A DNA stretch of 44,025 bases from Actinomycetes bacterium. GTDB lineage: Bacteria; Actinomycetota; Actinomycetes; Streptosporangiales; Streptosporangiaceae. Below are positions 9,885 through 20,510 of the stretch, piece by piece. Within the stretch, counting starts at the first letter, position 1. Each line of letters opens with the position of its first letter. The notes under the pieces are model-generated. The model did not search any database. It saw only the letters and a list, made by a program, of their open reading frames with translations, and had not been told where the DNA came from. The DNA lies in NCBI GenBank assembly GCA_025964615.1, contig JAOPYM010000168.1, forward strand, positions 1-44,025. The letters run 5' to 3'. The translations under genes and the position numbers were made by a program.

Positions 9885-10338
9885 GCTGCCCCTCCAGTTC
9901 TTCGTGCAGGTTCCCGGCGAGCCGCCGCAGCGCGGGAAGCGCGCCGAGGAGCGCGGCCTGGTCGGCCTCCGGCAGTCTGCCCAGCTCTGCGGCGAGCAGT
10001 TCCGAACGGCGCCGTTCCCATTCGGCGAGCCGGTCGCGGGCCATCTCGGTCACCGTGAGGTGCGCGGCGCGGCGGTCGGCCGGATCCGGGGTACGGGCCA
10101 GCATGCCGGCGGTGACGAGCTGGTTGACCAGGGTGGACACGGAGTTCCCTGCCAGGTGCAGCTCCTGGGCCGCCGCCGACACTCCGATCCCCGGCTGGGC
10201 CGCGACGATGCGCAGCAGTTCCACCTGGGCGCCGCGAAGACGGGGCCCAGGCAGCCCCTGCCGCAGCCGGCGGCGGACCAGGCGCTGGATCCCGGCGAGT
10301 ACGTCCGCCAGTTCGTCAGCGCCGGTCATGGATCCCAT
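9877..10338 (-). CDS. MarR family transcriptional regulator
   Basis: 153 aa winged-helix: ISAAAQELHLAGNSVSTLVNQLVTAGMLARTPDPADRRAAHLTVT-type core (GVSAAAQELHLAGNSVSTLVNQL); overlaps the downstream exporter gene by 8 nt. Confidence 0.85.
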   Translation of the reverse strand: MGSMTGADELADVLAGIQRLVRRRLRQGLPGPRLRGAQVELLRIVAAQPGIGVSAAAQELHLAGNSVSTLVNQLVTAGMLARTPDPADRRAAHLTVTEMARDRLAEWERRRSELLAAELGRLPEADQAALLGALPALRRLAGNLHEELEGQRV

Positions 10339-10345
10339 ACCGTGA

Positions 10346-10370
10346 CAATACCTCTCAGTACGAGGTATTG
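10346..10370. promoter_or_regulatory. Putative MarR autoregulatory operator
   Basis: Perfect inverted repeat CAATACCTC-TCAGTAC-GAGGTATTG ending 8 bp upstream of the marR start codon (10336-10338, minus strand). Confidence 0.6.
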
Positions 10371-10499
10371 GGCATCGATCCGGCTATGTCATATATGGGG
10401 CCTTGCGGGATTCATGGCCGCGCGGCGGGAGACCTCGCCCGCCCACCTAAGTCAGTTCGAGCGGCTGTCAAGGTGTTGTTCAGGGCCCGGAAAGTTAAA

Positions 10500-10573
10500 G
10501 CGACGCCGGGTGGATACGGGGGCAATCCACCCGGCGTCGCACATCGGTGTTCCGACGGGGGCCCGGAACACCG
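10500..10573 (-). terminator. Tandem hairpin terminator downstream of the DUF3099 gene
   Basis: Perfect 15-bp arms GCGACGCCGGGTGGA (10500-10514)/TCCACCCGGCGTCGC (10526-10540) and perfect 10-bp arms CGGTGTTCCG (10545-10554)/CGGAACACCG (10564-10573). On the minus strand the last stem is followed by TTTAACTTT. Confidence 0.65.
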
Positions 10574-10651
10574 GCACGGGCGCCCCGACGGGGGACCAGA
10601 GCGCCAGTACAAATCGTACACCGAACCCCCCCCGTGTTAGTCAAGAGGAAG

Positions 10652-10981
10652 TCATGGGCGGATTTCTGGGCGCGGACCGGAAATCTGATTCTGGTTCGCC
10701 GTTTCGTCGCTGTAGAGGGGCTTGGAGCGGTCCGGCTCGCGTCCGCCGTTGGCGAACACGACGCTGATGTACGGCAGGACGATCGCCCCCGCGAGCAGGA
10801 TGAGGACGATCCAGAAGGGGGCGTGCCCGGCCAGCAGCACGCCCGCGAGCAGACAGGCCGTGCGAATGCTCATGGACACCAGGTAGCGCTTCTGCCGGTA
10901 GTTGATGTCCTCCGACATCGGCCGCCGGGCGTCGGTGACCGTGTACACATCTGTGGCCTTGCGGCGGGGAATTACCCTCAC
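10652..10981 (-). CDS. DUF3099 domain-containing membrane protein
   Basis: 109 aa; VYTVTDARRPMSEDINYRQKRYLVSMSIRTACLLAGVLLAGHAPFWIVLILLAGAIVLPYISVVFANGGRE is typical of DUF3099. Confidence 0.85.
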   Translation of the reverse strand: MRVIPRRKATDVYTVTDARRPMSEDINYRQKRYLVSMSIRTACLLAGVLLAGHAPFWIVLILLAGAIVLPYISVVFANGGREPDRSKPLYSDETANQNQISGPRPEIRP

Positions 10982-11031
10982 GATTCCAAGGTAGGCCCAG
11001 GGCTTACGCCACGCGACACCAGGAGGTACTC

Positions 11032-11247
11032 ATGTCCGATCGGACCTACCGGGTCACCGAGATCGTCGGCACGTCGCCCGACGGGATCGAGGATGCCGTG
11101 CGCAACGGTGTCAGGAGAGCTGGTCAGACCCTGCGGCATCTCGACTGGTTCGAGATCACGGAGGTACGCGGCCAGATCGTCGACGGGGAGGTCGCGCACT
11201 TCCAGGTCGGGATAAAGCTCGGTTTCCGGCTTGAGGACGCATCCTGA
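11032..11247 (+). CDS. Dodecin family flavin-binding protein
   Basis: 71 aa; YRVTEIVGTSPDGIEDAVRNGVRRAGQTLRHLDWFEITEVRGQIVDGEVAHFQVGIKLGFRLE. Confidence 0.92.
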   Translation: MSDRTYRVTEIVGTSPDGIEDAVRNGVRRAGQTLRHLDWFEITEVRGQIVDGEVAHFQVGIKLGFRLEDAS

Positions 11248-11406
11248 TTACCTTGCTCTAACCTGATCCTCACCTCCAACCTGCTTCACTGCCGACCCTG
11301 AGGTACGGCATGCCGGGGCTCGCGGCGGAAGTGCACGAACCCATCCGCCAGGCGACCGCTTTCCATACGCCGGCGCTCCAGGGGTCGCCGGGGAGACAGG
11401 AGAACA

Positions 11407-11814
11407 GTGATGCGGAGATACGGCCTGCTGCTCGGATTGGCGGTCGGCGCGATGGTGCTCACGGGATGCGGCGGCGGCAGCAAGGCGTCCAACAATCCGA
11501 GCACCAACGCCAGCACCCCGGCGACCAGCGACTCCCCGAATCCCACCACATCCGCGACCGGCAAGGCCAAGGGCAAGGTGAAGGTGAAGGTGAAGGCCGC
11601 CGCCAAGGGCGCCAAGTGCGGCACCGCCACTGTCGCCGCTGGTACGGACCCGCAGGGCTGCGCGCACGTCACCAAGGTCTTCCAGATCTACGCGACCAAG
11701 AAGAGCGCCACCGGAGCCGCGAAGTTCAGCGGGTGGGACTGCAAGAAGGTCACCGCGAAGAAGATCATCTCCTGCACCAAGGGCACGCTGACCATCCACG
11801 AGCCCTCGGCCTGA
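11407..11814 (+). CDS. Small putative lipoprotein, function unknown
   Basis: Lipobox LTGCGGG after a hydrophobic signal; Ser/Thr/Asn linker, KAKGKVKVKVKAAAKG low-complexity stretch, then a Cys-containing domain. GTG/ATG start with upstream purine-rich RBS. Confidence 0.7.
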   Translation: MMRRYGLLLGLAVGAMVLTGCGGGSKASNNPSTNASTPATSDSPNPTTSATGKAKGKVKVKVKAAAKGAKCGTATVAAGTDPQGCAHVTKVFQIYATKKSATGAAKFSGWDCKKVTAKKIISCTKGTLTIHEPSA

Positions 11815-11825
11815 GACATCGCATC

Positions 11826-11860
11826 CTTGCGGAGGCGGGCGGTCCGCCCGCCTCCGGAAG
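11826..11860. terminator. Bidirectional terminator between convergent genes
   Basis: CGGAGGCGGGCG (11830-11841)-GTC-CGCCCGCCTCCG (11845-11856), 12-bp perfect stem extendable outward through one mismatch (CCTT/AAGG). Confidence 0.7.
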
Positions 11861-11861
11861 G

Positions 11862-13249
11862 TCAGCTCGCCTGGCTGACGGTGGACATGTTGAAGTCGCA
11901 GACCCGCAGCGCCGGCATGGCGGTCCGGGTGAAGTAGTCCGACCACTCCCGCGGCAGGGTCTGCTCGGTACGGCCGACCTCGGCCAGCCGTGACAGCATC
12001 CCGACCGGGCTCTCGTTGAACCGGAAGTTGTTGACCTGGCCGACGACCTCCCCGTTTTCGACGAGGTAGACGCCGTCGCGGGTCAGCCCGGTGAGCAGCA
12101 GGCTCTGCGGGTCGACCTCCCTGATGTACCACAGGCACGTCAGCAGCAGCCCACGCTCCGTACTCGCCACCATCTCCTCCAGCGACGGCCCGGCCGGGGA
12201 CGGGCCGCTCATGAGGAGGTTGTCGATGCCGGGAGTGAGCGGCAGGCCGGTGAGCCGGGCCGAGTACCGGGTATCGGTGAGCGCCGCCAGTCTTCCGTCG
12301 GCGATCCAGTCGGTGGCCCCCAGCGGCAGCCCGTTGTCGAAGACCGAGGAGTCCCCGCCGGAGGCGTGCGCGATGACGAACGGCGCGCACTCCAGGCCGG
12401 GCGCCGCCGGGTCGCTCCACAGCCTGACCGGCAGGCTCGTCAGCTCGTCGCCGACCCTGGTGCCGCCGCCGGGCTTGGAGAAGACCGTACGGCCCTCGTG
12501 GGCGTCCCGTCCGGAGGCCGTCCAGTACAGGTAGGTCATCAGGTCCGCCACCGCGCTGGGCGGCAGCAGCGACTCGTACCGGCCCGCGGGCAGGTCGATC
12601 CGGCGCCTGCCCCAGTCGAGCCGCTGGTCGAGCGAGGCGACCATCGCGGGGACATCGACGCCGCCGAAGTCGCGGGTGCTCACCCCGCCCCACGCTGAAC
12701 CCGACAGGTCGGCGGTCTTGGCGTTCAGCTCCACCTTGCCGGTCGGCTGGTCGTGCCGCAGGCGCAGGCCCGATGAGCTCCCGATGAAGGTCGAGGTCAG
12801 CTCGTGGTGGGCGAAGCCGTACAGCCTGCGGTCCGACGCGGCGGCGACGCCGAACGCCTCGCCCAGCGCGGGCGCGAACCCCTCGAAGACCCCGATGGAC
12901 GTCGCGGCGGGCTCGTCGGCCCAGTGCGCGGAGGCCATCGACGAACGGACCAGTGGGGAGGCGTCCTCGGCGGGTTCGTTCCCGTCGGCGATCTCCTCTG
13001 CGGCCCGGACGAGCTCTTCGATCTGGTCCGGCAGGACCCCGGCCCGCGAGACCACGCCGCTGGCCACGCCCTCGCCCTTGTTGCGCAGTGCGATGACGGT
13101 GAGGCGGCGCGAACGGCTGACTCCGTTGGTGGTGAGCGTGTTGCCCGCCCACCTCAGGTTGGCGGCGCTCGAGGCGTCGGCGATGACGATGCAGTCGTCG
13201 GCCTTGGACAGCTCCAGGGCCCGTTCGACGCTCTCCTGCGGCGTCATGC

Positions 13250-13253
<4 letters not shown>
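11862..13253 (-). CDS. tldE: TldE/PmbA-type metallopeptidase-related protein
   Basis: 463 aa; ADDCIVIADASSAANLRWAGNTLTTNGVSRSRRLTVIAL..; PmbA/TldE-like C-terminus; paired with TldD and start codon overlapping its stop. Confidence 0.85.
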
Positions 13254-14758
<1,505 letters not shown>

Positions 14759-14871
14759 TAGGGCAACCTACCTCGCCCGCCGCTCATCCGATGCGGACAA
14801 GCCGGGTCGCCGGATGTTGTCGGTTCCCGCATCTCATGGCGTGTCCGCGGACCGATACGCTCGGTCGCTGA

Positions 14872-15603
<732 letters not shown>

Positions 15604-15604
15604 A

Positions 15605-16381
15605 ATGGGACTTCTCGACGGTAAGCGCATTCTGGTCACCGGCGTCCTCACCGACGCCTCGATCGCCTTCCACGTGGCCAGGCTCGCCCAGGAGGAGGGC
15701 GCCCAGGTCGTGCTCACGGCCTACCCGCGGCCGACCCTGACCGCACGCTATGCCAAGCGGCTCCCGTCCGGTCCGGACAACCCGCCGCCGGTCATCGAGC
15801 TCGACGTGACCAGCACGCAGCAGCTCGAGGGTCTCGCCGGGGTGCTGGCCGAGCACGTGGACGGGCTCGACGGGGTCGTGCACGCGATCGGCTTCGCCCC
15901 GCAGACGGCACTGGGCGGCAACTTCCTGAACACGCCGTGGGAGGACGTCGCGACGGCCGTGCATACTTCGACGTACTCGCTGAAGGCGCTCACCATGGCC
16001 TGCCTGCCGCTGATGAAGAGCGGCGGCTCGGTGGTCGGCCTGGACTTCGACGCCACCAAGGCCTGGCCGGTCTACGACTGGATGGGCGTGGCCAAGGCGG
16101 GCCTGGAGTCCTGCTCCCGCTACCTCGCCCGCTACCTCGGCCCGCAGGGCATCAGGGTCAATCTGGTGGCCGCCGGGCCGCTGAAGACGATGGCAGCCAA
16201 GAGCATCCCCGGCTTCGAGGAGTTCACCGAGATCTGGCCGCAGGTCGCCCCGCTCGGCTGGGATGTCGAGGATTCCGAGCCCGCCGCCCGCGCGGCCGTG
16301 GCGCTGCTGTCGGACTGGTTCCCGGCCACGACCGGTGAGATCGTGCACGTCGACGGCGGAGTGCACGCCATGGGTGCCTGA
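15605..16381 (+). CDS. fabI: Enoyl-ACP reductase (FabI/InhA type)
   Basis: ATG at 15605 in ORF 15575..16381: MGLLDGKRILVTGVLTDASIAFHVARLAQEEGAQVVLTAYPRPTLTARYAKRLPS; active-site YDWMGVAKAGLES. Confidence 0.92.
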   Translation: MGLLDGKRILVTGVLTDASIAFHVARLAQEEGAQVVLTAYPRPTLTARYAKRLPSGPDNPPPVIELDVTSTQQLEGLAGVLAEHVDGLDGVVHAIGFAPQTALGGNFLNTPWEDVATAVHTSTYSLKALTMACLPLMKSGGSVVGLDFDATKAWPVYDWMGVAKAGLESCSRYLARYLGPQGIRVNLVAAGPLKTMAAKSIPGFEEFTEIWPQVAPLGWDVEDSEPAARAAVALLSDWFPATTGEIVHVDGGVHAMGA

Positions 16382-16386
16382 CCCGG

Positions 16387-16425
16387 CGGTCTGGAAGGGG
16401 AGCAGGGGTCACCCCTTCCAGACCG
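16387..16425. terminator. Bidirectional terminator
   Basis: Perfect 14-bp arms CGGTCTGGAAGGGG (16387-16400)/CCCCTTCCAGACCG (16412-16425), 11-nt loop, between convergent stops at 16381(+) and 16433(-). Confidence 0.75.
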
Positions 16426-16432
16426 GTGAGGG

Positions 16433-17095
16433 TCAGCGTGCGGACCGGCGCCGGCGGCCGACCATCGTGAGGTTCAGGGCGCCCACGACGCCCGCAAGGC
16501 CGGCCGCACCGGCCACCCAGACGACATGCTGCGGCTGGTACACCTGCGCGGCCATCGGTGAGACCAGATGCGTCTCGGTGAGTACGCTACTGGCCGGCAC
16601 CTGGTCGGCCACCTGCGGAACCTGGGGGAGCAGCCCTGGCAGCTGCGCGGTGGTGCTACCCGCGGTGTACGGCTGGACCGAGCCGGGCAGCGAGGCTGGG
16701 CCGGTGAGGCCGGTCGATCCGGTCCGGGTCGTCGTCGTGCCGGTCCTGGCGCTGCTCTTCGTGGCCGGCGGCGGGGTCTTCGCCGTCGGGTTCGGCGTGG
16801 GCGGCTTCACCTGCGGTGGCGGGGTCTGCGGCTGGTTCTGGTGCTTGAGCTTGTCGATCTGCTTCTGCAGGTTGTTGGCGGCCTCCCTGAGCTGGCAGGC
16901 GATGCTGGCGATGGTGCTCTTCGGGTCATGTCCCTTCGCGCAGTGCGTGGCCGCGTCCGCCGGCCCCGCTCCGCCGAGCAGGAACGCGAAGGCGCCCACC
17001 GTGACCGCCGAGGTGACTCCAAGCCGTCGAAACCGTCGCTGGTCGGGCATTCTGCTCCTTATGCCGACATGCCCCGATGTGTTCTTCGACACCAT
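16433..17095 (-). CDS. Secreted/membrane-anchored Pro/Thr-rich protein, function unknown
   Basis: Signal peptide-like RRFRRLGVTSAVTVGAFAFLLGGAGPADAATHCAKG, short coiled-coil-like region, Pro/Thr-rich stalk, C-terminal TM VVWVAGAAGLAGVVGALNLTMV followed by GRRRRSAR. Confidence 0.7.
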   Translation of the reverse strand: MVSKNTSGHVGIRSRMPDQRRFRRLGVTSAVTVGAFAFLLGGAGPADAATHCAKGHDPKSTIASIACQLREAANNLQKQIDKLKHQNQPQTPPPQVKPPTPNPTAKTPPPATKSSARTGTTTTRTGSTGLTGPASLPGSVQPYTAGSTTAQLPGLLPQVPQVADQVPASSVLTETHLVSPMAAQVYQPQHVVWVAGAAGLAGVVGALNLTMVGRRRRSAR

Positions 17096-17178
17096 GTCTA
17101 ACGCATCGGGAGATCAAAAGTCACGCACCAGTCACGTGTTGATCATCTGCGCCGGAGGTATTTCTCCGTCCGTAGTTG

Positions 17179-18753
17179 TCAGCCCTCGCGCAGTAGCCCG
17201 GCCAGGCGCGTCCGCCGCTCCGGTGCCCTGACCTCCCGTACGGCCTTCGCCAGCGCGGGACCGGCCGCGTGCACCACCGACAGGTGCGCCAGCGCCCGGC
17301 CGGTCGCGGTGACGACCAGCGGCCGCGACAGGAGCGGACCCGAGTCCGGCGTCAGGACCGCGACGACCGCCGGCCAGCGGGTGCCCGCAGACCGCTGGAC
17401 CGTGATCGCCCAGCCGTGCCTGAGCCGGGACAGCAGCGCAGCCGGCACGGTCGCCGTTCCTGCGGGGAAGGAGATCTCCAGGCCGCCGTCGGCCACGACG
17501 GCGCCCACCACTCCGGTCTCACCGGTGGCCGCCTGCGGCAGTGCCGAGGTCACCACGATCCGGTCGCCCACGTCGAACCCGCCGTGCGCTCCCGGGCCCG
17601 GGTTCAGCCGCTCCTTCAGGGCCGCGTTGAGCGCGGCGGTCCCCGCGGCCCCGCCCTGCGCGGGAGTGAGCACCTGGACGTCGTCGACGGCGATGCCGAG
17701 CGCCCTGGGGATCGAGTCGGTGACCAGTTGCACGACCCGGTACACCGCCTCCTGCGGGTCCTTCGCCGCGATCAGCACCACCTCGCGGTTCGGGGCGTCG
17801 ACGGGCGGCAGCTCACCGAGCCGTACGGCCGCGCCAAGGCGTTCAAGCGGCCCGCCCGGCTCGGCCGGGCAGTCCACGACCGGTACCGTGCCGGCGGCGA
17901 TCACGTCGGCGAGCACCTGGCCCGGCATGATCGGCGGCAGCCCGGCGGGGTCGCCCGCCAGCACCAGGTGCGTGCCGTCCGCGCACGCCTCCACCAGCGC
18001 CGCGGCCAGCTCCACGTCAAGCCCGCCGGCGTCGGTGACCACGACGATCCCGGCCTCAAGCGGCCACTGCTCGCCGCGGGCGTACGTCACCCCGCCCGGC
18101 GTCTCGCGGGCCTCAAGGAGCCGGTGCAGGGAGATCCCGCCGGCCCGGTCCGTCAGGGTCGCCACGACCGCGCCCTGCTCGCGCAGCGCCGACACGGCCG
18201 CCGCGGTGCCGGGCCCGGTGAGCACGGCCACGCCGCGCTCGGAACCCTCCCGGGTCTGCGCGGTGGCCAAGAGCCGCATGATGCCCTCGGCGACCGCCTC
18301 CTCGGCCATCGCCCAGCGTTCGAGCGACAGGACCTCGTCGGGCTCCTTCTCGAAGTCCTCGGGGTCCTCGATCGCGTACCCGAGGATCTGCCCCTCGTCG
18401 AGGGCGCCGCGCATCGACTGGACGGGATCGGGCACCTTGAGCGCCTTGAGCCGGGTCACCGCCTCGGGCACCGGCAGGACCGTGTGCCCGTGCCGCGCGG
18501 CCTGCATCAGCAGGTGGGTGACCAGGGCACGGCCACGGCGTTCGTCCCCCGGATCGGTGCCATCGCCGAGGATCTGGCGCGCGAAGTGATCGGCCTGTTC
18601 CGGCCGTACCCCCGGCAGGGCGAGCAGCTGCCACGGATCGGCGCGCAACTGGTCGGCGGCGTCCGGACCGAAGTGCCCGGCCACTGCGGGCGCCAGCGTC
18701 GCGGGCACGCCGCCGCCGGCGAGCAGCGCAGTGAGCTCGGTCAGGTCAGACAT
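17179..18753 (-). CDS. RecD2-like helix-hairpin-helix protein with degenerate helicase motifs
   Basis: Likely start at 18753 (MSDLTELTALLAGGG). Aligns by eye with the RecD2 core (LHRLLE, LAGDPAGLPPIMPGQVL, DDVQVLTPAQGGAAGTAALNAALKERLNP, FDVGDRIVVT, WAITVQRSAGTRWPAVV), but Walker A reads LTGPGTAAAV and Walker B VVTDAGGLD. Confidence 0.8.
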   Translation of the reverse strand: MSDLTELTALLAGGGVPATLAPAVAGHFGPDAADQLRADPWQLLALPGVRPEQADHFARQILGDGTDPGDERRGRALVTHLLMQAARHGHTVLPVPEAVTRLKALKVPDPVQSMRGALDEGQILGYAIEDPEDFEKEPDEVLSLERWAMAEEAVAEGIMRLLATAQTREGSERGVAVLTGPGTAAAVSALREQGAVVATLTDRAGGISLHRLLEARETPGGVTYARGEQWPLEAGIVVVTDAGGLDVELAAALVEACADGTHLVLAGDPAGLPPIMPGQVLADVIAAGTVPVVDCPAEPGGPLERLGAAVRLGELPPVDAPNREVVLIAAKDPQEAVYRVVQLVTDSIPRALGIAVDDVQVLTPAQGGAAGTAALNAALKERLNPGPGAHGGFDVGDRIVVTSALPQAATGETGVVGAVVADGGLEISFPAGTATVPAALLSRLRHGWAITVQRSAGTRWPAVVAVLTPDSGPLLSRPLVVTATGRALAHLSVVHAAGPALAKAVREVRAPERRTRLAGLLREG

Positions 18754-19684
18754 CGGATACGTCGTCGAGCGCGTCACGGATCTCCTGGGGAAGGGTGAGG
18801 TCCTCGGCCTCCAGATTGGCGAGGAGCTGTGCGGTGGTACGGGCGCCGATGATCGGTGCGGCGACGCCCGGCTGGTCACGGACCCAGCTGAGCGCGACGG
18901 CCATCGGCGAGACGCCGAGCCCGTCGGCCGCGGTCGCGACCGACTCCACGATGCGGGCGCTCGGCTCGTTCAGATAGGGCTGCACGAACTCGGCCAGGTA
19001 GGGCCCGGCGGCCCGTGAGTCGGCCGGTATACCGGTACGGTACTTGCCGGTGAGCACCCCGCGGCCCAGCGGGGACCAGGGCAGGATCCCCACCCCGGCG
19101 TCCAGCGCGGCAGGCACCAGCTCCCGCTCGACGTCGCGGCAGAGCAGCGAGTACTCCAGCTGCGCGCACACGATGGGCGTACGGCCCGGCCACGCGCGCT
19201 GCCAGGTCGCCGCCGTCGCCAGCTGCCAGCCCGCGTAGTTGGATACCCCCGCGTACCGCGCCCGGCCCGAGCGGACCGCCTCGTCCACCGCCGACAGGGT
19301 CTCCTCGAGCGGGGTGTACGGGTCGTAGGCGTGCAGCTGCCACAGGTCGACATGGTCCATGCCGAGCCGGCCGAGGGACTCGTCCAACGCGCCCAGCAGG
19401 TGACGCCGGGAGGCGTCGTAGCGCCCGTCCGGGGTGATGACCGACTTCGTGGTGATGATGAGTTCGTCGCGCGGCACCACCCCGCGGACCAGCCGGCCGA
19501 GAATGAGCTCGCTGGTGCCGTCGCAGTACACGTCGGCGGTGTCGACCAGGTTCCCCCCGGCGTCCACGAACGCCGTCAGCTGTGCGGCGGCCTCGTCGGG
19601 GCCGGTGTCCTGGCCCCACGTCATGGTGCCCAGGCCCAGTCGTGACACCGAGAGCCCGCTCCGCCCAAGGTGACGCTGTCTCAT
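18746..19684 (-). CDS. Aldo/keto reductase
   Basis: MRQRHLGRSGLSVSRLGLGTMTWG, DTADVYCDGTSELILGR, GVSNYAGWQLA, GVGILPWSPLGRGVLTGKYR. Start at 19684 is better than the ORF-track start at 19849. Confidence 0.9.
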   Translation of the reverse strand: MRQRHLGRSGLSVSRLGLGTMTWGQDTGPDEAAAQLTAFVDAGGNLVDTADVYCDGTSELILGRLVRGVVPRDELIITTKSVITPDGRYDASRRHLLGALDESLGRLGMDHVDLWQLHAYDPYTPLEETLSAVDEAVRSGRARYAGVSNYAGWQLATAATWQRAWPGRTPIVCAQLEYSLLCRDVERELVPAALDAGVGILPWSPLGRGVLTGKYRTGIPADSRAAGPYLAEFVQPYLNEPSARIVESVATAADGLGVSPMAVALSWVRDQPGVAAPIIGARTTAQLLANLEAEDLTLPQEIRDALDDVSDV

Positions 19685-19820
19685 AGAGGCGCAGGTTACC
19701 GGTCTGGCGGGGCGCGGTGCGCACACACCGCCCGGCCTCGCCACCGGTCGCCTCAGGCACATGATCAATTTCACCCGGCCGCTGTTCGGACGGCCCGTTA
19801 CGTCGGTAAGGTTCCGCCCC

Positions 19821-20399
19821 ATGGCGCCCCCGCAGTTCCCCAGTATCACCGAGCCGCTGTTCGGCGCAGGGCCGGAGGGCGATCCGGGCTACCTTGCCTC
19901 GCTGCGGACCGGGCCGGTCACCATGCTGCGGCAGCTGAGGATCACCATGCTGACCCTGGTCACCGCGCCGGTGCTGATCCTGGCGATCGTCCCCTTCATC
20001 GTCCGTGGCGGGAAGGGCGTGTTCGGCGGGCTGCCCGTCCTGGTCTTCGCCCCGCTCGTGGTGGCGTTCGTCGTGGCGCTGGCCGTCGGGATCCGGGTGC
20101 CCCGTGCGCTGCCGGTGGGCCTTGCGGACAGATCGGCGGCGCAGGCGGGGGCAATGGCATTCCGGCAGGCGCTGTTCCTGCGGTTCGCGCTGGCCGATGC
20201 CGTGGTGCTGCTCGGGCTCCCGCTGTCCATCATCAGCCACAGCGAGATGCCCTACGCGGCCGGCTTCGTGCTCGGGTTCCCGCTCTTGGTGCTCCTCGCG
20301 CTGCCGACCCGCGGCACGGTCGAGCGGATGCGCCGCCGGCTCGAGGCGGATGGCACACCGTCCCATCTCTGGGCGGTCCTGCTGGCGCCCGCGGGTTAG
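19821..20399 (+). CDS. Putative membrane protein, function unknown
   Basis: ATG at 19821 (MAPPQFPSITEPLFG); four predicted hydrophobic segments by inspection (LTLVTAPVLILAIVPFIV, LPVLVFAPLVVAFVVALAVGI, etc.). Confidence 0.7.
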   Translation: MAPPQFPSITEPLFGAGPEGDPGYLASLRTGPVTMLRQLRITMLTLVTAPVLILAIVPFIVRGGKGVFGGLPVLVFAPLVVAFVVALAVGIRVPRALPVGLADRSAAQAGAMAFRQALFLRFALADAVVLLGLPLSIISHSEMPYAAGFVLGFPLLVLLALPTRGTVERMRRRLEADGTPSHLWAVLLAPAG

Positions 20400-20510
20400 A
20401 GCCGGACGCTTCCCGAACCGGGGCAGCGGGCGCCGCAGGTCACCAGGCCCGATTGTGGTCAATGTCCGGCAAAGATGGCTTTAACCATGTCGTCTCGTAG
20501 AGTGCCTCGT

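Noticed and set aside
8382-10058. 558-aa plus-strand ORF opposite the fused ABC exporter and marR
   Set aside because: Antisense shadow ORF; composition dominated by R/G/D/P/H and no family motifs.
10368-10640. Plus-strand 90-aa ORF and minus-strand 69-aa ORF (10412-10621) in the marR/DUF3099 gap
   Set aside because: Both run through the hairpin region and have unconvincing sequences; better explained as structured noncoding DNA.
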